From NCBI RefSeq assembly GCF_000372725.1, contig NW_005200011.1:11852-75851 (forward strand): a stretch of DNA of 64,000 bases, read 5' to 3'. The DNA comes from Emiliania huxleyi CCMP1516. Its lineage: Eukaryota > Haptophyta > Isochrysidales > Noelaerhabdaceae. A model generated the notes under the pieces. It had not been told where the DNA came from. It worked only from the letters and a program-made list of their open reading frames with translations, and searched no databases. This document shows positions 17,350 to 28,071 of this stretch, piece after piece. The number at the start of each line of letters is the position of its first letter. Within the stretch, counting starts at the first letter, position 1. A program made the translations under genes and the position numbers.

Positions 17350-20300
17350 TCAAATTGAGGACAGTTGCGTGGCCAGCGTCACAGACGCAAGGGCGACGAA
17401 GTGCGCGCGCAGAACTCGGCGCCGGTCAAATGACAGAGCTAGGACAGCTGCCGCTGCCGCGCCCGCGCCCTCGGCGGCGGCTGCAGAGCGCCACCGCGCG
17501 AGCATAGCCGCCAATCGCAAGCCGCGCTCACGCTCCGCCATGGAGCGGCGCGCGGCGCGAGCCGACGCGGCGCCGGACCAGTAGCGGAGCACCCGGCGCA
17601 AGCGGTGCCCCGCAGCGAGCCACCGCAGCATGACGGCGGACGCCGTGTAGCCACCCCACGCGCTCAACACGCGCTGCGCCAGCCGGCGGCGAGCAGCCCG
17701 CCTGCGAGCCAAGGCACACATCTCCAGACTGTTCACAATCTTGGGGGGGGGGGGGGGGGGCATGCTCCGCCTGTGGCCGTCGAGCGCGATCAAGTTGCGC
17801 CTCGCGCGTCGTATCGCACCTCGGGCCGCCACGGCCGCCGCGGCGTGCGACCGCAAGGCGCCGAACGCTGTGCGGCAACTCGTGCCCCGCAGCTGCAGCG
17901 CGGCGTCCCCCTCGCGCCGCCCCAACAGGGCCTCGCGCCACACCTCGGCGCGGCGGCGGGACACCGCCGCGCGCAAGCGCATCCATGCGCCATAGAGCGC
18001 GCACCTGCCAAGTACGTCACACGCGTAAGCAATCCTTAGTCACGCTCCCCCACTAGCCACAGAGAGCGCGCACTGCGTGGCCGCGAACACGCTCCGGTGC
18101 GCGTGGTAGGCGAAGCGCCGCCACCTCTCGAGGGACGCGGCGACGCACGCGGCAACCCGCCGCTGGGCCAGCGCCCAAGTGACGCGCCGCTGGCGGTGGA
18201 GCTGCAGTGTATGCACGGCCCTCCGCACGGCGGCCTCGCAGCGCGCGGTGGCAAGCTCGCCCGAGAGCCGCACGTGCTCGACCGAAGCTGCGGCGCGGCG
18301 TTCCGCACGCCGGAGAGCGCCGAACGCCTCGGCAGCGTGGCGGCGGCGCAACGCGGCGTCGTGTCGCTGCGCGGCGAGACTGCGGCGGCGCGACTGGGCG
18401 AGCTGCGCGAGCAGCGCGCGGTAGCACTGCAAGAGCAGCCTACAGTGCCGCAAGCACGCGCGTCCAGCAACGGTCCAGCGGCAGGAGAGCGCGCGGGAGT
18501 GCACAGCGACCTCCGTCGGCGGTGGTCGGTGGCAGCGCGGTTGCCCGCGAAGTCAACGGCAGTACGATGCGCGACTCCTCGCCACGCCAGCAGAGCCCGC
18601 ATTTGCCTCCGCCGCGCCAGCTGGGCTCGCCCGAACGCCTACTCACGGGACCTCCGCACGGTCGGGTGCAACGGCGCAGAGGGAGCGGAACCCCCTTGAG
18701 TCGCCGAGCCAAAGCGTCGGCCGTGGAGCGCGAGGCGGAAGCGACGGCGCGCCACGCCGCGAGCGAGCGGCGCCGCCGCGCCAATTCTCCAAGCCCGACT
18801 GCAGCCACGGCGCGCCGCCCAAAAACAGCTTCAGACTGGCCGCGCCGGACAGCGCCGCGCAGCGTCGCCGCCCGCCGCCGCACAGCAGCGCCCGCCTGCC
18901 GGCGGCGGGTGGCGGCGGCTGCGGCGGCGACCCCACACCAGCGGCAGAACCAGCCTCGCCTTGCATGCAACGCCGCCGCGTCGCCGCGCCGCGCCGCCTC
19001 GCCCCTTCGCCCCGCCTCGCCACGCCACGCATCGACGGCGCGTGCGATGAGTCCGGACGCACGGCGCGCGGAGAGAAGCTCGATGCTACCCCTCCGCGCC
19101 AATGCGTGCCCGGTCGCACGCCGCCATGTGGCCAGCGCGCCGCCGCTGGCAGCCGCCGCGTGGTGTGCGCGCGCAACGGACGCGCTGTGCGCCTCGGCGG
19201 CGCAATCCACCCAATAGCGCAAAGCGCGCGCCTACAGCAGCCACGCCACGCGCAGGTCACCTGGAGGAGGGTTGAAGGCGCGGAGGCGTAGTGCGAGGGA
19301 GCTCCTTGAGCTTGTGCGCCCTGCAAGCCATTAAGTGCGCCACTAGAGACTCGACCTCCGCAGAGCGCTGCTGCCGCCGCCTGGACGCGTCGTAAGCCTC
19401 CCGAAGCCGCCCACTCTCCCTCGCCCCACGCACCCTCCGCCCGCGCACTCCCGCTCCCTCCTCCCCCGCCGCCCTCGCGGCACCGAACCACAGCGCAAAT
19501 GCGGTCGCGAGGCGCGCGCCGCGCGCGTGCGACCGCGCCCGCCTCGCCCGGTGCTGCGACCGCCGGTGGTTGGCTGCCAGCCCCCGCCAAGCCGCAAGGG
19601 ACGCGAGCGCCTGAGGCAGACGTCTCACGGACAGGTCAGGGGCACGTCTCCTCCTCTGCCAAGCCACAGGAGAGCGGCAGGCCGTGGCGAAGGCGAGCCG
19701 AGCCCGACTCTGGTGCACAGCGCGCAGCATCGCCGTGTGAGCGGCCCACGAGGCCAGCGCATCGGCGCACCGGCGCGTCGGCAAACGGCGCGCCGCGACG
19801 GCTGCGGCGCGAGAGAGCGCCTCGAGGCGGATCGCACCGGTCCGCCAGAATGCCAGGGCCGCGGCGGAGTCGGCGCGGCGCCGCGTTCGCAGCAGGAGGG
19901 CAGCCGACCTCGACTCGGCTGCGCGCGCCGTCCAGAGAGCCCAGACCGGCCGGGCCGCCGACACCGCCCGCCGCCTCCGGGCAGAGCCCAGCTTCCTGGC
20001 CACCTCCGCCGCCGCCGCCTCCTCCGCCGCCCAGCTTTGGAAGGCGGCTCTGCTCCGGGCGCGACGAGCGTGCGCCTCGCCTCGAGCCGCAGACAGCGAG
20101 GCGGCGAGTCGCAGCAGTGTGGCCTCCCGCCACGCCGCGAGGGCACGCCGCTGCTGCGCGCGACTCGCCCGCAGCTGCGCGCTCGCCGCCCGGGCGGCCA
20201 ACTCGGCGGCGGCGCGCCAGACGGTGACAGCGACGCGGCGCCGGCGCGCGTGGAGCGCCCGCCTAAATTCGCCGAGGTTCGCCGAGATGTGTCCAGAGTT

Positions 20301-22060
20301 GTCGAGGTGGAGCCGAGGTGGCTCGGAGGTGGCTCGGAGGTGGCTCGGAGGTTGGTCGCCTGAGCACGCGCCACGCGGCGGCCACCTCGCGGCGGGCGGC
20401 GGCGTGCTCGCTCCAGCGGCGCAAGCCTCGCATGCGCAGTCTGCGAGTGCGTGCGGCGCCCAGGGTGGTGAGGATAGTGCCGGGGGCGGGGAGGGTGGCG
20501 GGGAGGGTGGGAGGGGGTGGGAGAGGGTGGGAGAGGGTGGGGGGGGGCTAGGCGGAGTGCACCGGTGCTCGAGGTGGCGGATGGCGGGCCGCAGCAGCCC
20601 TCGCCGCAAGGCTCGCGCGGTCGCGTGTGCACGAGCCAGCGCGAGGCACGCGGCGAGTCGGCGCCGCCTCCCTGCCGCCGCGGCGGTGCGCTCCGCGCCT
20701 CTCCGCTGGGCGAAGCCTTGCCTGTGGGGTGCGGCGGGCACGGCTTGGCCGGGGCGCGGGGTGGACGGGGGCGGGGTGGGGCGGGGCGGCGGGCGGGGCG
20801 GCGGCGGCGTGACTCGCCACGTCGAGAAGGCAGCGGCCGGGTGCATGTGGGAGAGGAGAGGCCCCAGCGAGGGCAGGACGAGACGACAAGGCGTGCTCCG
20901 CGCGGGAGGCGAGCCCGCCGCCTCTGCCGCCGCTGGCAGAGGTGCCGCCTCCGCCGCTGCCAGCGTCGCCGCTTCCACCGCCGCTACCAGCGTCGCCGCT
21001 TCCGCCCTCGCCGCTGCCGCAGCCCCCGCCCTCGCCGCCTCTTCTCTCGCCGCCGCCGCCGCCGCTACCGCCGCCGCCGCCTCCGCCGCCACCGCCGCCT
21101 CCGCCGCCTCCGCCGCCACCGCCGCCTCCGCCGCCTCCGCCCTCGCCGCCTCCACTGCCGCCTCCCTCTCCGCCACCTCCCTCGCCACCTGCTCCCTCGC
21201 CGCTGCCTCACTCGCCGCCGCCTCCCTCGCCGCCGCCTCCCTCGCCGCCGCCTCCCTCGCCGCCTTGGCCCCCGCCCGTGCCTCCTCCTCCCTCGCCGCC
21301 CTCGCCGCCTCCTCCGATGCGAGTGCCTCCGCCTCCCTCCTCCTCGCCCTCGCCTCCTCCTGCGCCCGCTCCGCCGCCGCCAAGATTCGCGCGTCGCGCG
21401 CGGCCGCCGCTGCGCGCCGCCTCTCGTTCGACTCCTTGGTCGCGAGTGCGCGCGCCGCCGCCTCACTCGACCGCTTCGCCTGCAGCACCAACGCACCAAC
21501 GCCTCGGCCGTGAGCTGCGGTGGACTAGACGAGCAGCGCGAGTTTCGAGGGCGCTCGCTCGCCTTTTCCGCCTCCGCAGCCTCCCTCGCCGCCGCAGCCT
21601 CCCTCGCCGCCCTCGCCTTGGACGCGGCGGCGCGGCGGGCTGCCGCTCGTCTCGCCGCCGCGGCAGCCTCCTCCCTCGCCGCAGCATCCCGATCCGCCAT
21701 CGCCGACCAAGCGGGAGCAGCAGCGGCGTCAGTCTCGGGCGGAGCAACGGCAGGCCCGTGAGTCACAGCGTGAGGAGCCAAAGCGTCGGCAATCTGCGTA
21801 GCGCTGGCGGTGCAGGCGGCGCTGGTCGCAGCGGTGCGCCGGCGATCGTCTGCGGCGACGGCTCGCCAGGCGTCAAAGCTCAGCGCACGTAGCCGCGCAG
21901 CCGCGTATGCCACCACCTCCTCCACGCTCAGCTCGACTCCGCGCCCACACAGCGGACGGCCGGGCGGGCTAGGCTCGCCTCGCAGCCCAAGCAGAACCGC
22001 CTCCGCCGCCTGGCCAGAAGAGAGGGCGGTGAGTCTTACTTTGAGCCGTGGCGATGACGA
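17350..22060 (-). CDS. SFI1-like Trp-repeat and Ala-rich coiled-coil protein
   Basis: A long minus-strand gene in several exons. N-terminal coding (about 21480-22060) has LTALSSGQAAEAVLLGL and ARLRALSFDAWRAVAADDR. It is followed by an Ala/Glu/Arg-rich helical stretch of about 150 residues (REAAAREAAAREAAA type, 20930-21490). Then come many 30-40-residue units with a Trp core, such as ALAAWREATLLRL, AAFQSWAAEEA, VWALWTARAAESR, ALAFWRTGAIRL, ALASLAAWRGLAAN, RAVDAWRGEAGRR, SLAAWRAVASAS, SLERWRRFAYHAH and RVLSAWGGYTASA. This spacing is that of SFI1 centrin-binding repeats of centrosomes and basal bodies (family knowledge). The stop of the last frame is at 17350. Exact introns were not resolved; the pyrimidine-rich block near 20450-20560 and the G run at 17743-17760 probably fall in introns. 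Confidence 0.6.
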
Positions 22061-22210
22061 GCTACCGACGGCGCGTGGTTGCCTCGCCGGTAGCGAGGCA
22101 CGACATGGAGCAGAGCGAGAGCAGAGTCGGCCATTCGAAGTCGCGACGAAAGAAGCGAGACCGTGGGGCAGAAAGCGCACGCGTGGGACACGAGAAGACA
22201 GTGAGCCAAC

Positions 22211-22346
22211 CCTGGCGAGTAGAGACCACGCCTCACTTTTTCACAGGGGGGGATCCGTCTGGAAAAAGGATGCTTTTCGCTGCGCATGCTCGAGCCCCCG
22301 GCGAGGGCTTGTGCTGTGAATAGCAGGCGTGGTCTCTACTCGCCAG
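22211..22346. mobile_element. Short hAT-like MITE, 136 bp
   Basis: Terminal inverted repeats of about 20 bp (CTGGCGAGTAGAGACCACGC and its complement, with one extra C on the left) are flanked by the 8-bp duplication GAGCCAAC at 22203-22210 and 22347-22354. A second copy, split by another MITE, spans about 47880-48503. No coding capacity. Confidence 0.82.
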
Positions 22347-22418
22347 GAGCCAACCGGCGTCGTTGGCGCACCTACTGAGCGGCAAATGCGCAGGAAATAA
22401 GGAAAGGCGCGTTACTTC

Positions 22419-22865
22419 ATGCGGAAGCTTGACAAACACAAGACGCCCCTCCTCAAGACCTCCTCGACGGGCGTTGGCAACGCCTCGAGTGGCGGCACGC
22501 CCGCCTCCGTCGGCCACTCCTACGCCTTCGGCAACACCGAGGAGAAGGCCCGCCGCCTGAACATGGGCTGCAAGGCGCGCGGGCAGCCCAGCCAACCCTT
22601 CTCCCACAAGACCGGCCACGGCTACGTCAAGGCGCATCGCGGTTTCTACCACGACGCGATCTTTGTCAAGCGCAACAACTTCAACCTGCTGCTCCACGAG
22701 ACGTTCGGCGGCGGCTTCTCGCCCACCGCCGTTCTCAAGCTGCGCCGCCTCGCGCGCAAAGTCGCGCGCGGCAGCGTTGACCGCACGGCCTACTCGCCCA
22801 AGCACTCGCTCTCTTTTATGTCCACCATGCAGAGCGCATCTCTCTCTCTGTTGTGCGAGGCGTGA
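22419..22865 (+). CDS. Unknown family GHKFGFGN, copy 3, open reading frame
   Basis: A 148-residue frame starting MRKLDKHKTPLLKTSSTGVG. It aligns with the middle and C-terminal parts of copies 1 and 2: GHSYAFGNTEEKARRLNMGC (compare GHKFGFGNTL), GCKARGQPSQPFSHKTGHGY, FYHDAIFVKRN, LLHETFGGGFSP and RGSVDRTAYS. It diverges from copies 1 and 2, which are closer to each other. The N-terminal part with the HYEVK motif is missing unless an upstream exon exists. It ends shortly before repeat R. Whether it is expressed is unknown; it may be another fragment of a mobile family. Confidence 0.5.
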   Translation: MRKLDKHKTPLLKTSSTGVGNASSGGTPASVGHSYAFGNTEEKARRLNMGCKARGQPSQPFSHKTGHGYVKAHRGFYHDAIFVKRNNFNLLLHETFGGGFSPTAVLKLRRLARKVARGSVDRTAYSPKHSLSFMSTMQSASLSLLCEA

Positions 22866-22869
22866 ACCG

Positions 22870-22995
22870 CGCCATTCGCTCTCACCTGGCAACCCTGTCT
22901 GCACGTCTCGCGCGCGCGTGAACAGGGCTCCAGGCCCCAAATGACGTGTGAGTGTTAGAGTTGTTTGGTATTGCTAAAAATCTCTCTCTCTCTCT
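22870..22995 (+). repeat. Dispersed repeat R, copy 2
   Basis: Contains CCATTCGCTCTCACCTGGCA, GTGAACAGGGCTCCAGGCCC, the GTGAGTGTTAGAGTTGTTTG core, TATTGCTAAA and a (CT)n tail. The same order is present at 29690-29815 and, reversed, at 53493-53580. Confidence 0.75.
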
Positions 22996-23046
22996 CAAAC
23001 ACACGGCGAGGGCGACAGCAAGAAAGAAAGAGTCGAACGAACGGGC

Positions 23047-23497
23047 GACGCTTGGCCTTTATACGCTTTTCTCGCCGAGTACTATCTATATTCTTTTTGC
23101 GTATTCTTTCCGTATTCTTGTCCAAAATAGGGTCTATATTCTCGAATATGGCAAGAATATGGCTCCAAATAGGGGCCTATCTAAATTCTCGAATATTCTT
23201 TATATTCCGGCTGAAAATCGCAAGAAATCACGACTCTCACAGTGATTTGGGCTCGGCAGCTTGTCAGCCCTCAGCCGAAGCTGGGGCCGGTCCCGTAGCC
23301 GAGAGAGCCCGCGCCGATGAGTTCGACGCGGTCGGGGGGGCCTGCGGAGAGGCCAGCGAGAAGGCGATCGCTGTACTTCATGGTTGGTGTCATCAAGTGA
23401 CGGGCTGACAAGCCAGAGGTTGGTTAATAAAAATCTCTCTCAAAATCGTTTCGAAAAAGAATATAGAACATGAAGAAAAGCGTATAAAGGCCAAGGC
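23047..23497. mobile_element. Fold-back element with ATTC-rich ends, carrying an insert
   Basis: The left end CGCTTGGCCTTTATACGC...TATATTCTTTTT is mirrored on the right (AAAAAGAATATAGA...GCGTATAAAGGCCAAGG) over about 45 bp. Inside are AT-rich GAATATTCTTTATATTCC-type repeats and a block (about 23232-23390) that is the reverse of part of 58670-58850. No coding sequence. Confidence 0.6.
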
Positions 23498-23839
23498 GGC
23501 GCCTGAACACCAAAGACACAGCTATATTCCTGAGACGAGCGAGGGCAGCCTCCTTAAAAGCAATGGGGTCTAGATTTGGAGCGCTCGCCGAAGAGGAGTA
23601 TGACAGAATAGCGCCCGTGATTGCCTGCACGCTGCCCGCACTCACGGACTCCATATACCCGAAAGAAAGAGAGGGGCCGTTGCAGGAGAGGTGACGAGGG
23701 AACTGCAGGTAGTTGGCAAGGCAGCTTCGATCGCCATCCTGACATGGCTCATGGGTGCGAAACAACGACAAGACCGAGGCACGGGCAGAGGAGCGAGAGA
23801 AGAATATAGGGGTGGATAAAGCGCCACCCTGTTCACGGC

Positions 23840-24487
23840 ATGGAGGGTGAGCCACGCCGAACGTGTACTGAACGTAGAGCCGAACGGAAGGAAGCCGGGG
23901 AAGACGAACCAGAGGAGGACGAAACACCTGTGGTAATCCCGTCGACTCGTCAGCTGTCACGATGCACCCGAAGGGGACCCCACAGCGCCAACACCATCTG
24001 TGGAGAGGTACAAGTGCTCGAAACGAGAGTGGACCTGAGCAACGACATGACTTGGCGGGGCAAATGATTGGGGTGGGTGTCAGAAGAGTCGTCCTTGCGC
24101 GAGGAGAGCTTGATAAACTCGAGGGGCCAAAATACGCCGCGAGGAGGGCGGAGTTGCGCCGCGCGAGAAGAAGCCGCGAGAGCAAGGGATCGGCCGGGGC
24201 AGCGGCGGCGCAGCAGGACGAGGTAGAGGAGAGCGACGCGACAGAGGATGAAGCGGCAGGAGGGAGAACGACGAGAGTGGGGCGACCGCGACGTGGCATA
24301 AAGGTTGCAGCGAGAATCGGCGAGGGACTGCCTTAGGGACTGCGAAGGGAGATAGAAAGAGGCAGACGCCCAAGGGTTGGGTGGGCGACGGCTAGCACCA
24401 CACTCCTCTCCTTAAAATCCCTGTGTGGTGGCGGCGTGCCGTCCTCCCATCCCTCCCTTGGATGGTCTGTTTTCTTTCTTTCTTAAA
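23840..24487 (+). mobile_element. LINE-like element, 5'-truncated copy (plus strand)
   Basis: The frame at 24080-24330 reads LARGELDKLEGPKYAARRAE, then DEVEESDATEDEAAG, RTTRVGRPRRGIKVAARIGE. It is followed by the shared 3' region with GGTGGCGGCGTGCCGTCCTC and a TTTC-repeat tail ending at about 24487. Nearby upstream sequence (GEPRRTCTERRAERKEAGED) may belong to the same protein in another frame. The acidic patch followed by an AT-hook-like VGRPRRG suggests a nucleic-acid-binding C-terminus. No intact product. Confidence 0.55.
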
Positions 24488-24611
24488 GCGGACGGCAAGC
24501 GATCCCACGACAGACAGCGAGTGTGGGGACTACATGATCCGCACACAAGAAGACAACGCAGTAAGTCTCTCTCACATTACAAGGACATTCTACAACAGTG
24601 AAAAACATGAG

Positions 24612-24836
24612 CGGTTAGGTTAGGTTAGGTAGGAAGGTGAAGAACAGCCAGGCTCGGACTGGACATCAACGCGGTATGGGTGGACGCTAGACAGATGATG
24701 ACGACACGCACGAGCGACGGAGCGACACACAGACACAAACAGGCTGCTCACAAGACACACAGCCAGCGTAGCAGCCTCACACCCTCAGGTAGGTAGGTAG
24801 AAAGGTGAAGAACAGCCAGGCTCGGACTGGACCCTC
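24612..24836 (+). repeat. Direct repeat with telomere-like GGTTA start
   Basis: GTGAAGAACAGCCAGGCTCG plus flanking AGGTAGG sequence occurs twice, at about 24635-24670 and 24802-24836, 167 bases apart. The first copy is preceded by (GGTTA)3. It ends shortly before the PP2C gene. Confidence 0.7.
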
Positions 24837-25192
24837 AGGCGAGAAGAAAAGCGGGGGGGGAAGCGGGGAAGAAATCGCGTCCCGAGATGAACACACACTG
24901 GCAATCGGCTGTGGACATCGTCAGGCCTCTCAAGAGCATCTGCGGAACCATTTTCTTGTCGTCGCGCTGCCGGAGAGTCACCATGTTCTCTCGGAGAGTC
25001 AAGGCGCGGAGAGCCCGCGGCGCCTCCCAGCCGCAAGCCAGGGCCAGTGCACATCACCGGCCGCCGCCACGTCCACCCGTGCTGCCTTTGCCGATCCCTC
25101 TGCCGCCTCCAGCCCCATCGTCCGAGTCAGCCGGCCGTAGTCGCCCATCCCCCACCTGAGCCGTCAGCGCCTCCAGCCCCGCGAATCCGTGC

Positions 25193-27678
25193 ATGAGATG
25201 GCGAGATCGCCGCCCATGCCGCTCTCCGACCGCGCCGCCTCGCCACCACCAGGCGGCCGCGACACGCGGAGTCAGCTTTGGCGCCTCGAGCCTTCAGGGC
25301 CGGCGGCCGTCGCAGGAGGATCGCTATACTACTATTGAGCAGCTGGCGCCCGGCTGCGGGTTTTACGCCGTGTACGACGGCCACGGGGGAGAGGTGTGCA
25401 CTCGCGCACGGCCCACAGCCCGCGCCTTCCGCACACCCTCCACACCCTCCACCGCACACCCACACGCGCACGCGCGCGCGCGCGCGCTCGAGCGGCTCTC
25501 TGAGCAACGTCCGGGCGGTCGGGGCTTGGCCGGATCCGAGGCGCCAGAAAGCGCGGCTCGATTCCAGCGCTGCGCTGCCCACCCGCCTGCACCCACGACC
25601 GTTGCACACCCGCCCACCGGCCTTTGCGACTCGCAGAGGGGCGTGGTTGGTGCGGGGGGAAGCATTCGGGCGGTCGCAGAGTGCCGGTCCGGGTTTCGCG
25701 GCTCAGACGCACCCCGCAGCGCGCGCGACGCCTCCTCCACGCGCGCGCGCACACGCGCGACACCACCCGCCAGCCGGTGTCGTCCAGCGCAGCCTGCGGC
25801 GGGACGAACTCACCAGCACCGCCGCCCCACGACTCGCAGCGGGCGGCCGTCTTCGCTTCGGCCGCGATGCAGGCGCGGCTGCAGGCCTCGCCGGGGTTTG
25901 GGAAGCGCGACTACGCCGCCGGGTTGCTGCAAGCCTTCAGCGAGGCGCGCTCCCCCTCTCTCGGTCGGGCCCGCTGTCGNNNNNNNNNNNNNNNNNNNNN
26001 NNNNNNNNNNNNNNNNNNNNNNNNNNNNNNNNNNNNNNNNNNNNNNNNNNNNNNNNNNNNNNNNNNNNNNNNNNNNNNNCCCCCCCCCCCTTTCTCCCCC
26101 ACCATCCATCCCTCACTACCCCCCCCCTCCCCTCCCCCCCCTTCCCCGCCCACCGCCCTCCCCCTCCGCCTCCTCTCTCACGGCCGATCGCCTCCCACAG
26201 ACCTCCACCCAGCCACCCAGCCACCCGCCAAGCCCCTCCCCCGCCCTAGCACCCCTCCCCCGCCCCAGTCCCCCTCCCCCGCCCGCAGGTCGAGCGCGAC
26301 TTCCTCGCCCTCGCGGAGCGGGACGGCCTCTCCGACGGCACCACCGCCGTCGTGGCCCTCGTCGAGCCGACGGCATCCTCACCGCCACCCACTCTCTCCT
26401 CCTCGCCACCCCTCCTCCTCCTCCGCCACCCGTCGTCCAGCCGCGCGCCGAGACGTCCGCGCCACGCCACAGGTGCTCACCGTGGCCCACGTCGGCGACT
26501 CGCGGGGCGTGCTCTGCCGAGGGGGGGCGGCGGTGCCAATCACGGACGACCACAAGCCGGAGGTTGCGAGCTCTAAGCCGAGATTGAGCCGAGATCGAGG
26601 ACGGCCACGGCTGCGCCCGAGGAGGGGGGAGGCGGCCTGCAGCTGGGGGAGCGGGCGGGCGAGCTTGCTGCTTGTGTGTGCCGCGATAGGTTGCGGCAGA
26701 GCGGCGGAGGATCGAGGCGCTTGGCGGGTTCGTGTCGTACATCGGCGCGCGCAGTCGCCCGGCCCTCCTTTCGCTCGCCCCTCTCGCCAGCTGACTTGCG
26801 CGGGATCCTGCGTGTGCTGTCAGGCTGCTGGCGCGCGATGGGGATCCTCGCAATGTCGCGCGCCATCGGGGACTTGTTCCTCAAGCCATACGTGTCGGCA
26901 GTGCCTGACGTGAAGGCGAGGCAGACCCCACGCCGCGGGACAGCCCTCGCCCACCAGCCGCGGGCCCGACTTGAGAGAGAGCTCGGACAGAGCTCGGACA
27001 CCGCACGCTCCACCTCGGTCGCGCCTCACGGGCGCCGTGCCCGCGAAGGCGCTGCCGCTCGAGGAGAGCGACGAGTTTGTCGTCCTCGCGTCGGACGGGC
27101 TCTTCGACGTCTTCGACAACGAGCAGGTGGTGCGTATCGTGCGCGCTGCCGACGACCCGCAGGTGTCCGAGACACGCCCGAAGCGCCGCGGCACCGACCT
27201 CGCGTCCGCCGGACTCCCTCCCTGACGTCCTCTCCCCCCTCCCCCCCGACACTCTCTGCAGCACGCCGCCTCGCTCCTCACGAAGAGCGCCCTCGCCGCC
27301 GGCTCGCTCGACAACATCACCGCCATCGTCGTCGCCTTGCGAGGCTACCGGCCGCGCCAAATCGACGCCCACTCCCCCGCGGAGCTCGCCACCGCCACCG
27401 CCGCGCAGCCTCGCGCCGCCGCCGCCGCCGCAGTTGCCGCCGCCACCGCCGCCACGCACGCCGCGAGCGCCTCTGCCTCCGCCGCCTCCACCGCAGCTGC
27501 CTCAACCGCCTCCGCTGCCGCCGCTGCCGGCGCCGCCGCTGCTTCCGCCCTGTGCTCGGCGACGGCGCTGGGGGGAGCCCGCTCCGTCGCGTCGTTCGGA
27601 CCCCCGGTCCCGACGTCGCACTGGCAGCGGACGTTCGACGCGTGGCACGCGGCGTTCGTAGCCGTAGAGGGCTGCTGA
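25193..27678 (+). CDS. PP2C-family Ser/Thr protein phosphatase
   Basis: Metal-dependent (Mg/Mn) phosphatase. Exon pieces in order: GVSFGASSLQGRRPSQEDRY and FYAVYDGHGGE (metal-binding Asp/Gly, ends at 25391); RAAVFASAAMQARL to LLQAFSE (25840-25944); the N gap; VERDFLALAERDGLSDGTTA (from 26289); VLTVAHVGDSRGVL to TDDHKPE (26473-26562); VAAERRRIEALGGFV (from 26690); RAMGILAMSRAIGDLFLKPY; EESDEFVVLASDGLFDVFDN; and SLDNITAIVVAL (the last metal-site Asp-Asn). These are the ordered PP2C motifs. At least one donor is GC (GAG|GCGCGC at 25945). A poly-Ala/Ser tail of about 100 residues ends SHWQRTFDAWHAAF...EGC. The start MRWRDRRP is tentative, and an upstream exon could supply a targeting peptide. The gap may hide an exon with the DGTTA-preceding region. 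Confidence 0.88.
25980..26079. other. Assembly gap, 100 N
   Basis: Exactly 100 N inside an intron, or an exon-intron region, of the PP2C gene. The right flank is C-rich (CCCCCC...TTTCTCCCCC), so a polymerase-stalling C-rich intron is a likely cause. A round 100 often stands for unknown length. Confidence 0.99.
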
Positions 27679-28071
27679 GGGGCGGGCCGGGCCGTTGCCG
27701 CCGCAGTCGTCGTTGCGGCGGGGCGAGCGGTGGCCGCTGGCGTCGGAGGGGTGCGCGCTCCTCTCGGGGAGGCGGCGGGCCGCGCAGGAGGGGACGATGA
27801 AGCGAGGAGACGGCGCCGTGCGGAGGGCAATTGGTGACATGAGAGGCAGAGGGTGAGAGGCGATGACGTGTGGCAGGGAGAGAGCGGCGCATTTTGCAGA
27901 GCGCAGAGGGTGGCACCTCCTCTTGGGGAGATGCCGCTCCCGCTGACCTCTTCCAGAAAAAAGAAGTTGACAAGGAATGGATCGCGCGTGACACTTCCAA
28001 CATCTTTGACACTTGACTGGGCGCCGAAATTGCAGCGCCAGCGGTACCGGCCGGCACGGCGCACGGCGGTC

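Noticed and set aside
20942-21892. Poly-Pro and poly-Arg frames on the plus strand around 21 kb
   Set aside because: Shadows of the Ala/Glu/Arg-rich SFI1-like exon on the minus strand.
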